Counted from the stretch's first letter, positions 26,115 through 35,364 are shown. The stretch: DNA of 64,000 bases from Paraburkholderia phenoliruptrix (GCF_019511605.1 NZ_JAEUAV010000030.1:26696-90695), one strand, 5' to 3'. The notes: generated from the letters alone by a model not told the origin. A program made the numbers and translations.

Positions 26115-27344
26115 ATGGGCCAGACCATTCAAATCAAATGTGCAGATGGCAGCTTCAGCGGGTACCTTGCTACACCGGCCTCCGGCAAGGGACCGGGGCT
26201 GGTCGTGTGTCAGGAGATTTTTGGCGTCAACGCGAACATGCGCCGCGTCGCGGACTACTACGCGGAGGAAGGCTATACGGTGCTGGTGCCCGACCTTTAC
26301 TGGCGCCTGGCTCCTGGTATCGAGCTGGAAGACCATGGAGAGGATATGCAGCGCGCGTTCGGCCTTTGTCAGCAGTTTGACCAGGCCAAAGGTGTGGAGG
26401 ACATCGGAGCAGCGATCGCCGCATTGCGCGAGCGTCCCGAATTTGTTGGTCAGGTCGGCGTGCTGGGCTTCTGCTTGGGTGGCAAGCTGGCTTACTTGGC
26501 AGCCTGCAGGCTTGACGGGGTGGCCTGTGCGGTTGGCTACTACGGGGTGGGTATAGAGCAAGCGCTTGGCGAGGCCGCCAATCTTAACGGGCGACTGGTG
26601 CTGCATATCGCCGAGAAAGATGGCTTCTGTCCGCCCGAGGCGCAGGCCGCAATCCGCGAGGGACTCGGTGGCAGGGAGAACGTTGAGTTGTACGTCTACC
26701 AAGGGGTCGACCACGCTTTCGCCCGTATCGGTGGTGCCCACTTCGACAAGTCCGCGGCCTTGATCGCTCTGCAGCGCTCGATTGCCGCGCTGCGTCGAGA
26801 GATCGGCCCACATTACAACCTCTCTGCGCTGTGGGACAAGCACTGCGAGCACGAATTTATTACTCGCGATGTGGACGCCACCATGGCCACCATGGTCGCC
26901 GAGCCTTATGTCAACCATATCCCGACGATGACCGGCGGCGTGGGCTACCGGCACCTGAAGCGCTTCTATCAGCACCACTTCGTGCATGGTAACCCGCCCG
27001 ACATGAGCAGTATCCCAATCTCGCGCACTGTCGGTGCGACCCAGGTGATCGATGAGAGTCTGCTCTGCTTCACTCACACCACGGAGATTGACTGGATGCT
27101 GCCGGGTGTCAAACCCACCGGCAAGCGCGTGGAAATTCCGCTGGTGGCCATCGTCAACTTCCGCGGCGACAAGCTTTACCACGAGCACATCTACTGGGAC
27201 CAGGCCAGCGTGCTGGTGCAGATCGGCCTTCTCGATCCGAAAGGCCTGCCGGTGGCGGGGGTGGAGACAGCACGCAAGCTTCTGGACGAGACGTTGCCAT
27301 CCAACACGTTGATTGCACGCTGGCAGGAAAGCGAAGGCAAGTAG
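26115..27344 (+). CDS. Dienelactone hydrolase fused to an NTF2-like domain; IifA-like candidate
   Basis: A 409-residue two-domain protein. Residues 1-235 are a dienelactone-hydrolase domain with the triad Cys120 (GFCLGG), Asp169 (EKDGF) and His200 (GVDHAF). Residues about 236-409 are NTF2/SnoaL-like (HEFITRDVDATMATM, EIPLVAIVNFRGDKLYHEH). As I recall, this architecture is that of the protein of indole-degradation operons that turns 3-hydroxyindolin-2-one into anthranilate without cofactor. With the SDR and StyA/StyB-like genes downstream, the same role is likely here. ATG 26115 follows AAGGAGAG; a longer frame from 26040 is less likely. Confidence 0.8.
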   Translation: MGQTIQIKCADGSFSGYLATPASGKGPGLVVCQEIFGVNANMRRVADYYAEEGYTVLVPDLYWRLAPGIELEDHGEDMQRAFGLCQQFDQAKGVEDIGAAIAALRERPEFVGQVGVLGFCLGGKLAYLAACRLDGVACAVGYYGVGIEQALGEAANLNGRLVLHIAEKDGFCPPEAQAAIREGLGGRENVELYVYQGVDHAFARIGGAHFDKSAALIALQRSIAALRREIGPHYNLSALWDKHCEHEFITRDVDATMATMVAEPYVNHIPTMTGGVGYRHLKRFYQHHFVHGNPPDMSSIPISRTVGATQVIDESLLCFTHTTEIDWMLPGVKPTGKRVEIPLVAIVNFRGDKLYHEHIYWDQASVLVQIGLLDPKGLPVAGVETARKLLDETLPSNTLIARWQESEGK

Positions 27345-27407
27345 GCGGCGTGTCATTCACGCTCGCGTGGTGATTGACGTAGTAAGCACCAAGAAATAGG
27401 AGGCATC

Positions 27408-28184
27408 ATGAAAGGACTGCAGGACAAGGTTGCCATCGTCACCGGCGGCGCAACCCTGATGGGGGCCGACGTGGCCCGCGCATTCGTGGCGGCCGGCGGC
27501 AGCGTGGCGATCCTCGACATCGACGCGACCGGCGGCGAGCGAATGGCTACCGAACTGGGCGAGAAGGCGCTCTACATCGCCACGGACATCACAAAGGATG
27601 ATCAGGTTAGCGCTGCTGTGGCTCAGGTCGCGAGCCGCTTCGGCGGGGTGGACTTCCTGGTGAACCTGGCTTGCACATATCTGGATGATGGCTTCAAGTC
27701 ATCCCGCGCCGACTGGCTGACAGCGCTCGACGTCAATGTCGTATCGGGCGTCGCGCTGGCGCAGGCAGTGCATCCGCACATGAAGGCTCGCGGTGGCGGT
27801 GCAATCGTCAATTTCACCAGTATCTCTGCGGGGGTCGCGCAAAAAGGGCGCTGGCTCTATCCGGTTTCCAAGGCAGCAATTGCGCAACTCACGCGCAATA
27901 TGGCGATGGATCTCGCCCCCGACCGCATCCGCGTGAACTCTGTCTCCCCTGGCTGGACCTGGAGCAGGTTGATGAATGAAGTCAGCGGCGGAAATCGATC
28001 TCAAATCGACAACTTGGCCGCGCCATTTCACCTGATGGGCCGAGTCGCAGACCCCGACGAAGTCGCACAAGTGGTGCTATTCCTGTGTTCCGACCACGCA
28101 AGCTTCGTCACCGGCGCGGACTATGCCGTCGATGGTGGCTACTCGGCGATGGGTCCCGAGCAGAGCCTTTCCCTTAAGGGCTAA
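27408..28184 (+). CDS. Short-chain dehydrogenase/reductase, IifB-like candidate
   Basis: A 258-residue SDR. The Rossmann motif is TGGATLMGADVA (14-25), the active-site pair is YPVSK, and the usual NNAG is replaced by NLAC. VSPGWTWSRLM and GADYAVDGGYSAMG follow. AGGAGG lies 6 bases before the ATG. In indole operons an SDR oxidises the 2,3-diol of indole to 3-hydroxyindolin-2-one; position between the hydrolase fusion and the StyA-like gene supports that role. Confidence 0.85.
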   Translation: MKGLQDKVAIVTGGATLMGADVARAFVAAGGSVAILDIDATGGERMATELGEKALYIATDITKDDQVSAAVAQVASRFGGVDFLVNLACTYLDDGFKSSRADWLTALDVNVVSGVALAQAVHPHMKARGGGAIVNFTSISAGVAQKGRWLYPVSKAAIAQLTRNMAMDLAPDRIRVNSVSPGWTWSRLMNEVSGGNRSQIDNLAAPFHLMGRVADPDEVAQVVLFLCSDHASFVTGADYAVDGGYSAMGPEQSLSLKG

Positions 28185-28232
28185 TCGGCACCGTGACGAG
28201 CGGCCGCTGCCTATTTTCTTGGAAAACAAATC

Positions 28233-29474
28233 ATGAGCCAACGCATTGCAATCGTCGGAGCCGGTCAGTCCGGCCTGCAAATGGCCCTTGCCCTGCAGGC
28301 GAAGGGCTATCAAGTGACCCTGCTGACCAATCGCACAGGCGAACAGATCCGCGCCGGCAAGGTCCTATCCAGCCAGGGTATGTTCAACAGCGCGTTGCAG
28401 ATCGAGCGCGACCTCGGCCTGAACATGTGGGATGACACCTGTCCGCCGGTCGAAGGTATCGGTTTGAACGTGCTTCATCCTGAACAGCCCGGCACGAAGG
28501 TGATCGAGTGGATAACTCGCCCGGAATACCCGGGGCAGGCGGTGGATCAACGCCTTAAGATGCCCGTCTGGATGGAGACGTTCACCCAGCGTGGCGGCGA
28601 TCTTCGCATTGTGGACGTAGGCGTTGCTGAGCTGGAAGAGCTCACGCAAAGTCACGACCTGGTGTTGCTGGCTGCAGGCAAAGGGGAGATCGTCAGCCGC
28701 TTTGAACGCGACGCCGCGCGCAGCCCCTTTACTGTTCCGCAGCGCTCACTGGCGCTCACCTATGTCACGGGCATGACCCCGCGCAAGCCCTTCGCGGCAA
28801 CCATCTTCAACGTAATTCCTGGAGTTGGGGAGTACTTTAGTTTTCCAGCTCTGACCTTGTCCGGTCCATGCGAGATCATGATCTTCGAAGGCCTACCGGG
28901 CGGTCCGATGGATCGCTGGGCAGAGGCTCGCACGCCGGAGCAACACTTGGCTGAGAGTCTGCGCATCGTACGAACGTACCTGCCCTGGGAGGCGGAGCGT
29001 TGCGAACACGTTGAATTGACCGATGACAATGGCGTTCTTTCGGGCCGCTTTGCTCCAACCGTGCGCAAGCCTGTGATGACGTTGCCTTCGGGGCGCCAAG
29101 TGTTCGGCATGGCGGACGCGGTAGTAGTCAACGACCCACTTACCGGCCAGGGCTCAAATAGTGCTGCTAAGTGCGCAAAGATCTATCTGGACGCTATCCT
29201 CGAGCGGGGCGACCGGCCTTTCGATACGGCATGGATGGAAGCCACCTTTGCCCGCTATTGGGACTACGCTCAGTACGTCGTCAACTGGACCAACTCGATG
29301 CTGCAGCCGCCTCAGCCTCACATTATGCAGTTGCTTGATGCTGCAAGCCGCTCGTCCTCGCTGGCTTCTCGCATCGTCAGTGGCTTCGATAATCCTCCCG
29401 ATCTCTTCCCGTGGTGGTCGGACGCGCAAGCCTGCCAACAACTCATCGAGCAATATACTGTTAAGGCAGCTTGA
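28233..29474 (+). CDS. StyA-like FAD monooxygenase (styrene/indole monooxygenase, group E)
   Basis: A 413-residue flavoprotein, close to the usual StyA length. GAGQSG (9-14) binds FAD; VVNDPLTGQGSNSAAKCAK near residue 300 is the family's second flavin motif. It epoxidises styrene or indole using reduced FAD delivered by a separate reductase, which is encoded 1 bp downstream. The flanking SDR and hydrolase/NTF2 fusion point to indole rather than styrene: no styrene-oxide isomerase or phenylacetaldehyde dehydrogenase gene is adjacent. Confidence 0.9.
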   Translation: MSQRIAIVGAGQSGLQMALALQAKGYQVTLLTNRTGEQIRAGKVLSSQGMFNSALQIERDLGLNMWDDTCPPVEGIGLNVLHPEQPGTKVIEWITRPEYPGQAVDQRLKMPVWMETFTQRGGDLRIVDVGVAELEELTQSHDLVLLAAGKGEIVSRFERDAARSPFTVPQRSLALTYVTGMTPRKPFAATIFNVIPGVGEYFSFPALTLSGPCEIMIFEGLPGGPMDRWAEARTPEQHLAESLRIVRTYLPWEAERCEHVELTDDNGVLSGRFAPTVRKPVMTLPSGRQVFGMADAVVVNDPLTGQGSNSAAKCAKIYLDAILERGDRPFDTAWMEATFARYWDYAQYVVNWTNSMLQPPQPHIMQLLDAASRSSSLASRIVSGFDNPPDLFPWWSDAQACQQLIEQYTVKAA

Positions 29475-29475
29475 C

Positions 29476-29970
29476 ATGAGCTTTGAACCGCAAACCGCCC
29501 CCGATCCGCAGGCGCTGCGCCGGGTGTGCGGACGCTACGCCACAGGCGTGGCAGTGATCGGCGCTTGCGGGCCGGAGGGCAGAGCAGTCGGCCTGACAGT
29601 CAATTCGTTTGCTTCGCTGTCCTTGAGCCCTCCGCTGATCCTTTGGAGCCTCGCGCTAAAGTCACCCAATGCGGCGTTATTCGCGCCGGGGCAGCGCTTT
29701 GGCGTGAGCATTCTTCGCGCCGCACATGGCGAGCTGGCGCGCCATTTTGCCCGGCCACTGCCCGACAAATTCGCGAGCGTGCCGCACCGCCGATGCGAGC
29801 GTGGTGTCCCCTACATCGAAGAGGCGTTAGCGACCCTAGCCTGCCGGGTCGAGCGTGCCGATCCAGTTGGCGACCATTTGCTGATTGTCGGAGAGGTGGA
29901 GGGGCTGGCCGCCAGCGAGGGCGAACCATTGGTGTTCTATGGCGGTGATTTCATTCGTACGTCTGCCTGA
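29476..29970 (+). CDS. Flavin reductase, StyB/HpaC-like partner of the monooxygenase
   Basis: A 164-residue flavin-reductase-domain protein: LRRVCGRYATGVAVI, GLTVNSFASLSLSPPL and FGVSILRAAHGELARHFA are typical. It reduces FAD with NADH and passes it to the StyA-like oxygenase. Its ATG lies 1 base after the monooxygenase stop, so the two are translated together. Confidence 0.92.
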   Translation: MSFEPQTAPDPQALRRVCGRYATGVAVIGACGPEGRAVGLTVNSFASLSLSPPLILWSLALKSPNAALFAPGQRFGVSILRAAHGELARHFARPLPDKFASVPHRRCERGVPYIEEALATLACRVERADPVGDHLLIVGEVEGLAASEGEPLVFYGGDFIRTSA

Positions 29971-30365
29971 GCGCAGATCGTCTCACGACGTCAGGCAATG
30001 AGCTGAGTCCTTGCGTTCTATTTTGAGGCGCACGGCGTTGCCTGAATGATGGTCCATCTGCACATCGGTGCATCGTTTCGCGCAGAGCGTGTTCGTGCCG
30101 CCAACCAACGGTTCAGGCCAAATTTCTTCCAAACAATCGCGCTGCATTTCCAGTGGCGATGGACGGCACGCTGTCTTGATGAAAGATAGCGTTCCATTAC
30201 GACTGACATGTAATTCGTATTGCTGATTAATACGTCTACGTGAAACGGAGATCTGATTTGTCCGCACGTTGAACACTTCATGCGCTTTTCCCCGGGTGGG
30301 GAAACGTCCGACGTACTCTTGATCATCAATCTATCCCAGCATTCAACTCCAAGTGACGTAACGCT
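29971..30365 (+). other. Intergenic stretch, about 395 bp
   Basis: No supported gene. A 97-codon reverse frame (29983-30276) has no ribosome binding site and no known motif. A TTTCCCC/GGGGAAA hairpin lies near 30287-30304. It probably holds the promoter of the CoA-dependent side-chain operon that starts at 30366. Confidence 0.4.
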
Positions 30366-31283
30366 ATGAACAAAATTCTGGATGGCAAAGTTGTCGTGGT
30401 CACAGGCGCGGGCCAAGGCATCGGTCGTGCGATCGCGATGCAGGCCGCAGCCGCGGGTGCCAGTGTCGTCGTCGCGGACATCGCGGTCGCCAAGCTCGGA
30501 GACGGCAGCACTCGGCCGATCGCCGACAGCGTCGTCGACGAAATCGCCGCGCTCGGCGGAAAGGCCATTGCCGCCTCCGAGGACATTTCCGATGCCCCCG
30601 CGGCTGCGCAAATCATCACGAGAGCGATCGATACCTATGGGCGGATCGATTGCGTCGTCAACAACGCCGGGATTCTGCGGGACCGGATGTTTTACAACAT
30701 GGATGACGCGGAGTGGGATGCGGTCGTCAAGGTCCATTTATACGGGTACTACAACGTATCGCGCGCGGCTGCCCCGCATTTTAAGGAACAGAGCTCTGGC
30801 AGCTTCATTCACTTCAGTTCATCGTCCGCCATTATCGGCAACATCGGCCAAGCGAACTACGCCGCGGCGAAGATGGGGGTCGTCGGCTTGTCTACAAGCA
30901 TTGCTTTGGACATGGCTCGCTTCAATGTGAGGTCGAATGTCATCGCTCCATGGGCCTGGAGCCAGTTGCTCGAGAGCGTTCCGATTCGCTCCGAAGAGCA
31001 GCGCGAGCGGATGCGCAAAATGAAAGAGACGATGAGACCCGAACAGATTGCACCGCTGAGCGTGTTTCTCGCAAGCGATAGCGCCGCATCCATCACGGGT
31101 CAGATCTTCGGCGCTCGGGGCAACGAAGTCTATTTGTTCAGCCAGCCAAGAATCATCCGGTCCGTGCACAAGTCAGACGGTTGGGATGCGGAGAGCCTGG
31201 CTGCCACGATGCTGCCGTCCTTCCGCAACGACTTTGTGCCTGTTCAATCGCATCGCGATGTGGTCGGGTGGGATCCCATCTGA
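30366..31283 (+). CDS. SDR of the MFE-2/HSD17B4 3-hydroxyacyl-CoA dehydrogenase type
   Basis: A 305-residue SDR with TGAGQGIGRA (14-23), NNAGILRDRMF (the GILRDR signature of peroxisomal-type 3-hydroxyacyl-CoA dehydrogenases) and ANYAAAKMG (Tyr-Lys pair). The C-terminal 45 residues extend past the SDR core. It should oxidise a 3-hydroxyacyl-CoA in a beta-oxidation-like side-chain removal. It precedes MaoC hydratase, DUF35, thiolase-like and CoA-ligase genes in one operon. Confidence 0.88.
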   Translation: MNKILDGKVVVVTGAGQGIGRAIAMQAAAAGASVVVADIAVAKLGDGSTRPIADSVVDEIAALGGKAIAASEDISDAPAAAQIITRAIDTYGRIDCVVNNAGILRDRMFYNMDDAEWDAVVKVHLYGYYNVSRAAAPHFKEQSSGSFIHFSSSSAIIGNIGQANYAAAKMGVVGLSTSIALDMARFNVRSNVIAPWAWSQLLESVPIRSEEQRERMRKMKETMRPEQIAPLSVFLASDSAASITGQIFGARGNEVYLFSQPRIIRSVHKSDGWDAESLAATMLPSFRNDFVPVQSHRDVVGWDPI

Positions 31284-31293
31284 GGGCGGCGAG

Positions 31294-32157
31294 ATGCTCA
31301 ATCTGGAAAGAATCAGGAGCCTGCCGGACGTTGAGATTGCACTCGACTATACGAACAAGGATGTCGTTCTTTATGCGCTTAGCATCGGAATGGGGCAGGC
31401 AGAAACCGAACTGAAGTACGTCTTTGACGAGAAGCTGGTATGCACGCCGATGTTCGCGATGATTTTGGCGCATCACCTGCCTTGGCTGCGACAAGCCGAT
31501 ACCGGTATTGATGTCAGAAAGATGCTGCACGGCGAGAGCAGCCTGATCATTCATCGGCCGTTGCCGGCGGTAGGGCGAGTGAATGTCAAAGGGCGTATCG
31601 CCGGTGTACTCGATCGCGGCCCCGGCAAGAGTGTGTCCATCTTCTTCGAACAACGTGTACTCGAGCCCGGGACGGACAGTCATCTGGCCACTGTGGGTGG
31701 TTGCTTTGTATTCCCGGGTGCTGGTGTGGTAGCCAGCGCAACCGGGACTCGAGGGAGCTCCGGGACAACGAAGGTCCCTGATGGGGCTGCGGACGTAGAG
31801 ACCGTGGACCACATTCCGACCAATGCGGCGCAGCTGTACCGCCTCAATGGTGATCGCAACACCCTCCACGTGGATCCCGAGGTCGCTCGCCGGGCGGGAT
31901 TCGACAGCCCCATTTTGCACGGCCTTTGTACGTTCGGCTATGCGGGTGCCGCGGCCATTCGTGCGCTGTGCGATCTTGACGAGCAACGGGTACAGCAGAT
32001 TCAGGTCCGATACTCGACTCCTATCTACCCCGGCGAGCGGTTGCGAACCCAGTTTTATCGCATTGGCACCGATGAGTATGCCTTCCGCTGCATTGCCGTC
32101 GAGCGGGATGTCATCGTGCTGGATGCGGGACACCTTGTATTGCGGAGCGCGAAATGA
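31294..32157 (+). CDS. MaoC-like (R)-specific enoyl-CoA hydratase 2, double hot-dog
   Basis: A 287-residue hydratase with two hot-dog halves. The second half carries the hydratase-2 motif YRLNGDRNTLHVDP followed by AGFDSPILHGLC, with the catalytic Asp and His. The first half (LDYTNKDVVLYALSIGMG) is the MFE-2-like N-terminal domain. It adds water to a trans-2-enoyl-CoA. ATG 31294 lies 10 bp after the SDR stop and its end overlaps the next start by 4 bp, so it is translationally coupled to the DUF35 gene; in steroid degraders MaoC and DUF35 proteins form one complex with an aldolase. Confidence 0.88.
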   Translation: MLNLERIRSLPDVEIALDYTNKDVVLYALSIGMGQAETELKYVFDEKLVCTPMFAMILAHHLPWLRQADTGIDVRKMLHGESSLIIHRPLPAVGRVNVKGRIAGVLDRGPGKSVSIFFEQRVLEPGTDSHLATVGGCFVFPGAGVVASATGTRGSSGTTKVPDGAADVETVDHIPTNAAQLYRLNGDRNTLHVDPEVARRAGFDSPILHGLCTFGYAGAAAIRALCDLDEQRVQQIQVRYSTPIYPGERLRTQFYRIGTDEYAFRCIAVERDVIVLDAGHLVLRSAK

Positions 32158-32570
32158 GCGAAACCACCAGTCGGCTGCTGCCGCGGCCGACACCAGAAAC
32201 GGCGCACTTCTGGGAAGGCACCCGGCGCAAAGAGCTGCTGCTGCAGCGCTGCGTCGAGTGCGAGCATATCTACTTCCCGCCCCGCCCGTTTTGTCCTTGC
32301 TGCAGTTCCCAGAATGTAGCGCCCCATGCTGCAAGTGGCTTGGCATCCCTGCTGAGCTATGTCATCAGCGCCAAACCCGCGCCAGGCATCGAGGCCCCAT
32401 ATTCCATCGCCGTTGTCGAGCTCGAGGAGGGACCCACGATGATGACCAACGTCATCAATTGTCCGCAAACGCCAGAGCACCTGGTTCTCGATATGCCTTT
32501 GAGAGTGTCGTTCGTCGTCCAGAACGACGAGATCACTCTACCCTTCTTTGAGCCCCGGGACGCCGAATGA
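32154..32570 (+). CDS. DUF35 OB-fold/zinc-ribbon protein, thiolase partner
   Basis: A 138-residue protein with the DUF35 layout: N-terminal helix (TPETAHFWEGTRRKELLLQ), a zinc ribbon with Cys pairs CVEC and CPCC about 11 residues apart, then an OB fold. Such proteins bind SCP-x/Ltp-type thiolases and bring CoA substrates to them. It overlaps both neighbours by 4 bp (ATGA), which indicates a fixed-ratio complex with the MaoC and thiolase-like proteins. Confidence 0.9.
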   Translation: MSETTSRLLPRPTPETAHFWEGTRRKELLLQRCVECEHIYFPPRPFCPCCSSQNVAPHAASGLASLLSYVISAKPAPGIEAPYSIAVVELEEGPTMMTNVINCPQTPEHLVLDMPLRVSFVVQNDEITLPFFEPRDAE

Positions 32571-33718
32571 AGCCAAGGATAGCAATTGTCGGTGCGTCCG
32601 AGACGGCGCACTTGGGTCAGATTCCTAATCAGTCGCAGATCGGATTGAGTGCTGATGCGGCCCTGCGTGCTCTGTCAGACGCGGGCTTGACGGCACGGGA
32701 TATAGATGGCATTGCCACCGCCGGTGAGTCGCCTTCGATGCTGGCGCACTACCTCGGTGTGAAATCGGCCTGGCTCGATGGCACCGCCGTGGGGGGATGC
32801 TCCTTCATGCTCCACGTGCGGCACGCCACAGCTGCGATCGCTGCGGGCCTGTGCAAGACCGTACTGGTCGTACATGCGGAGAGCGGCAGATCGCGTATCG
32901 CAAGCCCCCCCTTACCGTGGCCGCCGCCGCCCGGATCGCTACCAGGGCAGTTCGAGGCCCCCTATGGGGCCATCTCGTCCCCTACGATGTTCACTGTTCC
33001 GGTGCTGCGATATCTCAAGCGGCACGGACTGACGCGCGAAGCATTGGGCGAAGTCGTCGTCGCGCAGCGCAAGTGGGCGGCGCTGAATCCGCGTGCCTTG
33101 CACAAGGAGCCTATGAGCGTTGCCGACGTACTTGGCGCCAGGGAGATTGCCTATCCGTTCACGCTGCCGATGTGTTGCCCGCTCACCGATGGCGGAGGCG
33201 CTCTTGTGCTGGTCGCCGCCGAACGTGCTGCGGATTTCCCTAACAAGCCTGTCTACGTTTACGGGACGGGGGAAAGCGCTGAATCGCCGATGATCAGTCA
33301 GATGGCGGACCTTACGAGCTCGCGTGCTTTCCGTGACTCGGGCAAGGCGGCGTTCGAAAGCGCAGGCATTATGCACAGCGATGTCGATCACGTAATGATC
33401 TACGACGCCTTCGCCCATTTGCCACTGTACGGACTTGAGGACTTGGGCTTCTGCAAGCCAGGTGAGGCGGCTGGCTTCATTGCTGAAGGGAACACTTCTC
33501 CTGGCGGGCGTCTGCCGGTAAATACCAACGGCGGAGGTCTTTGCTATACGCACTCTGGGATGTACGGCATGTTTGCCCTGCAGGAAAGCGTTAGGCAAGT
33601 GCGAGGTACGGCACCGGCGCAGCAAGGGGAGGTGAACATCTCGGTATGCCATGGGGTAGGTGGAATGTTTGCGACTGCCGGGACCATCGTCCTTGGCAGT
33701 CAAGCCACGGGAGGTTAG
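32567..33718 (+). CDS. Thiolase-superfamily lipid-transfer (SCP-x/Ltp-like) protein
   Basis: A 383-residue thiolase-fold protein of the non-condensing branch: ALRALSDAGLTARDIDGIA, VGGCSFMLHVRHATAAIAAG, VMIYDAFAHLPLYGLEDLGF, GGRLPVNTNGGGL and SVCHGVGGMF. Members cleave 3-ketoacyl-CoA by thiolysis or 3-hydroxyacyl-CoA by retro-aldol reaction, with a DUF35 partner. Together with the coupled DUF35 and MaoC genes it should shorten a side chain, releasing acetyl- or propionyl-CoA. IpfD of ibuprofen degradation, as I recall, belongs to the same group. Confidence 0.88.
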   Translation: MKPRIAIVGASETAHLGQIPNQSQIGLSADAALRALSDAGLTARDIDGIATAGESPSMLAHYLGVKSAWLDGTAVGGCSFMLHVRHATAAIAAGLCKTVLVVHAESGRSRIASPPLPWPPPPGSLPGQFEAPYGAISSPTMFTVPVLRYLKRHGLTREALGEVVVAQRKWAALNPRALHKEPMSVADVLGAREIAYPFTLPMCCPLTDGGGALVLVAAERAADFPNKPVYVYGTGESAESPMISQMADLTSSRAFRDSGKAAFESAGIMHSDVDHVMIYDAFAHLPLYGLEDLGFCKPGEAAGFIAEGNTSPGGRLPVNTNGGGLCYTHSGMYGMFALQESVRQVRGTAPAQQGEVNISVCHGVGGMFATAGTIVLGSQATGG

Positions 33719-33720
33719 TT

Positions 33721-35271
33721 GTGTATATCGGAACGCGAGCGCAGGAAACACCTAATAAACCTGCAATCATTAACGCGAGTACAGGCAGAGCGCTCACCTA
33801 TGGACAGTTGGATGCGGAGTCCATGCGCGTCGCGCGGCTTCTTCATGCACGCGGACTTCGACGAGGAGACCGGATCGCTATTTACATGGAGAACCACCTG
33901 TCCTACATGGCGGTAATCTGGGCAGCGCTACGCTCTGGCCTGTGTGCTGTGCCGGTGAACAAATACTTCAATAGCCAGGAGATGGCCTATGTGATCAACG
34001 ACTGCTCGGCCAAAGCTATCGTCACGACCATGGCGCAAGGGGAAGTCGCGGGATCAGTGAACGCTGAAATCGCCAACTGCCAGATCCGCCTTGTTGCTGA
34101 CGGCGAGCTTCCGGGTTGGGAGAACTACGAAGCGGCCATCGCAGAGCACGACGCATCGCGTCTTGACGTCGAAATGATGGGCACGATCATGTCCTATACC
34201 TCCGGCACTACCGGCAAGCCAAAGGGTGTATTGCGCCCCTTGCCCGACATGCCAGCGTCTGAGCCATGGGCCGGATGGTCGGAGACCGGCGGACTTTATG
34301 GCTTCGATGCTAGTACCGTCTATCTGTCGCCGGCACCGCTTTACCACGGCGCGCCCATGCGCTTTTGCCGCGCAGTGCACATGGCTGGCGGCACGGTGGT
34401 GATGATGGAAAAGTTCGACGCGGAAATGGCGCTGCAGTTGATCGATCGTTACCGAGTGACGCACTCGCAGTGGGTGCCGACCATGTTCGCGCGCATGTTA
34501 AAGCTCGATGCGTCGGTGCGCGGTCGCTTTAACCTGTCGTCCCATCGCGTCGCTGTGCACGCCGCAGCGCCGTGCCCCATAGATGTTAAGCGCCAGATGA
34601 TTGCCTGGTGGGGGCCCATCGTGCACGAATATTACGGTGGTACGGACAGTGCCGGAATTACCTCCATCAGCTGCGATGAATGGTTACGACATCGCGGGTC
34701 CGTGGGCCGTGCAGATCCGGCACGCGTGAAGGTGTGCTTGGAGGACGGCACCGAGGCGGCGATAGGGCAGGCCGGAACGGTATACCTCGTTGGAAAGCGA
34801 GGCGCACTGCCCGAGTACCTCAACGACCCCGAAAAGACCCGTGCCGCTCGTCACCCCGCGCACGACGATTGGGTGACAGGGGGTGATGTCGGTGTGGTCC
34901 GTGACGACGGTTATCTATATCTCACCGACAGGAAGGCTTTTACGATCATCTCTGGCGGCGTCAATATCTATCCGCAAGCAATCGAAGACGCATTGATCGA
35001 GCATCCGTTAGTAGGAGACGCAGCAGTGTTCGGGGTGCCGAACGAGGAGATGGGCGAGGAGGTGAAGGCTGTTGTAGAACTCGCCAATGGGGTGGTGCCG
35101 TCGGCCGCCATGGCCGATGAGCTGATTGCCTACTGCAAGAGTCGCGTCGCCCGGTACATGGTCCCTCGCTCGGTGGAGTTCGTGGACAAGCTCCCCAGAA
35201 CGGCAGCGGGCAAGCTCATGAAGAAAGAACTGCGCGACCGGTATTGGGAGGGGAGAAATCTCGTCAGCTGA
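33721..35271 (+). CDS. Acyl-CoA synthetase/aryl-CoA ligase (AMP-forming)
   Basis: A 516-residue ANL-superfamily ligase: P-loop SYTSGTTGKPKGV, YYGGTDSAGI, TGGDVGVV, DRKAFTIISGGVNIYP and the C-terminal PRTAAGKLMKK with the adenylating Lys. Start is GTG 33721 with GGGAGG 6 bases upstream. It activates the acid that enters the side-chain pathway encoded just upstream. The acid may be an aryl-alkanoic or terpenoid acid, possibly made by the P450/dehydrogenase set at 21-26 kb; the specificity is not visible. Confidence 0.92.
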   Translation: MYIGTRAQETPNKPAIINASTGRALTYGQLDAESMRVARLLHARGLRRGDRIAIYMENHLSYMAVIWAALRSGLCAVPVNKYFNSQEMAYVINDCSAKAIVTTMAQGEVAGSVNAEIANCQIRLVADGELPGWENYEAAIAEHDASRLDVEMMGTIMSYTSGTTGKPKGVLRPLPDMPASEPWAGWSETGGLYGFDASTVYLSPAPLYHGAPMRFCRAVHMAGGTVVMMEKFDAEMALQLIDRYRVTHSQWVPTMFARMLKLDASVRGRFNLSSHRVAVHAAAPCPIDVKRQMIAWWGPIVHEYYGGTDSAGITSISCDEWLRHRGSVGRADPARVKVCLEDGTEAAIGQAGTVYLVGKRGALPEYLNDPEKTRAARHPAHDDWVTGGDVGVVRDDGYLYLTDRKAFTIISGGVNIYPQAIEDALIEHPLVGDAAVFGVPNEEMGEEVKAVVELANGVVPSAAMADELIAYCKSRVARYMVPRSVEFVDKLPRTAAGKLMKKELRDRYWEGRNLVS

Positions 35272-35364
35272 ACTGCCCATGTACAAGAACACATGAGCAC
35301 ATAAAAAATTTCAGACCATCTTCTCTGTTTTGGTTGTCATCGTATCTGTCAGGCTAAGCTAGTA

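Noticed and set aside
26049..27356. 435-codon reverse-strand open frame
   Set aside because: It mirrors the hydrolase/NTF2 fusion gene, whose forward product has an intact triad and ribosome binding site. The reverse frame has no known motif.
28233..29970. Styrene degradation (styAB)
   Set aside because: The oxygenase and reductase match the family, but no styCD-like genes are adjacent and the flanking SDR and hydrolase fusion suit indole better.
29983..30276. 97-codon reverse frame in an intergenic gap
   Set aside because: No ribosome binding site and no recognisable domain.
31153..32346. 397-codon reverse-strand open frame
   Set aside because: Shadow of the MaoC hydratase and DUF35 genes in GC-rich DNA; Arg/Ala-rich product without domain features.
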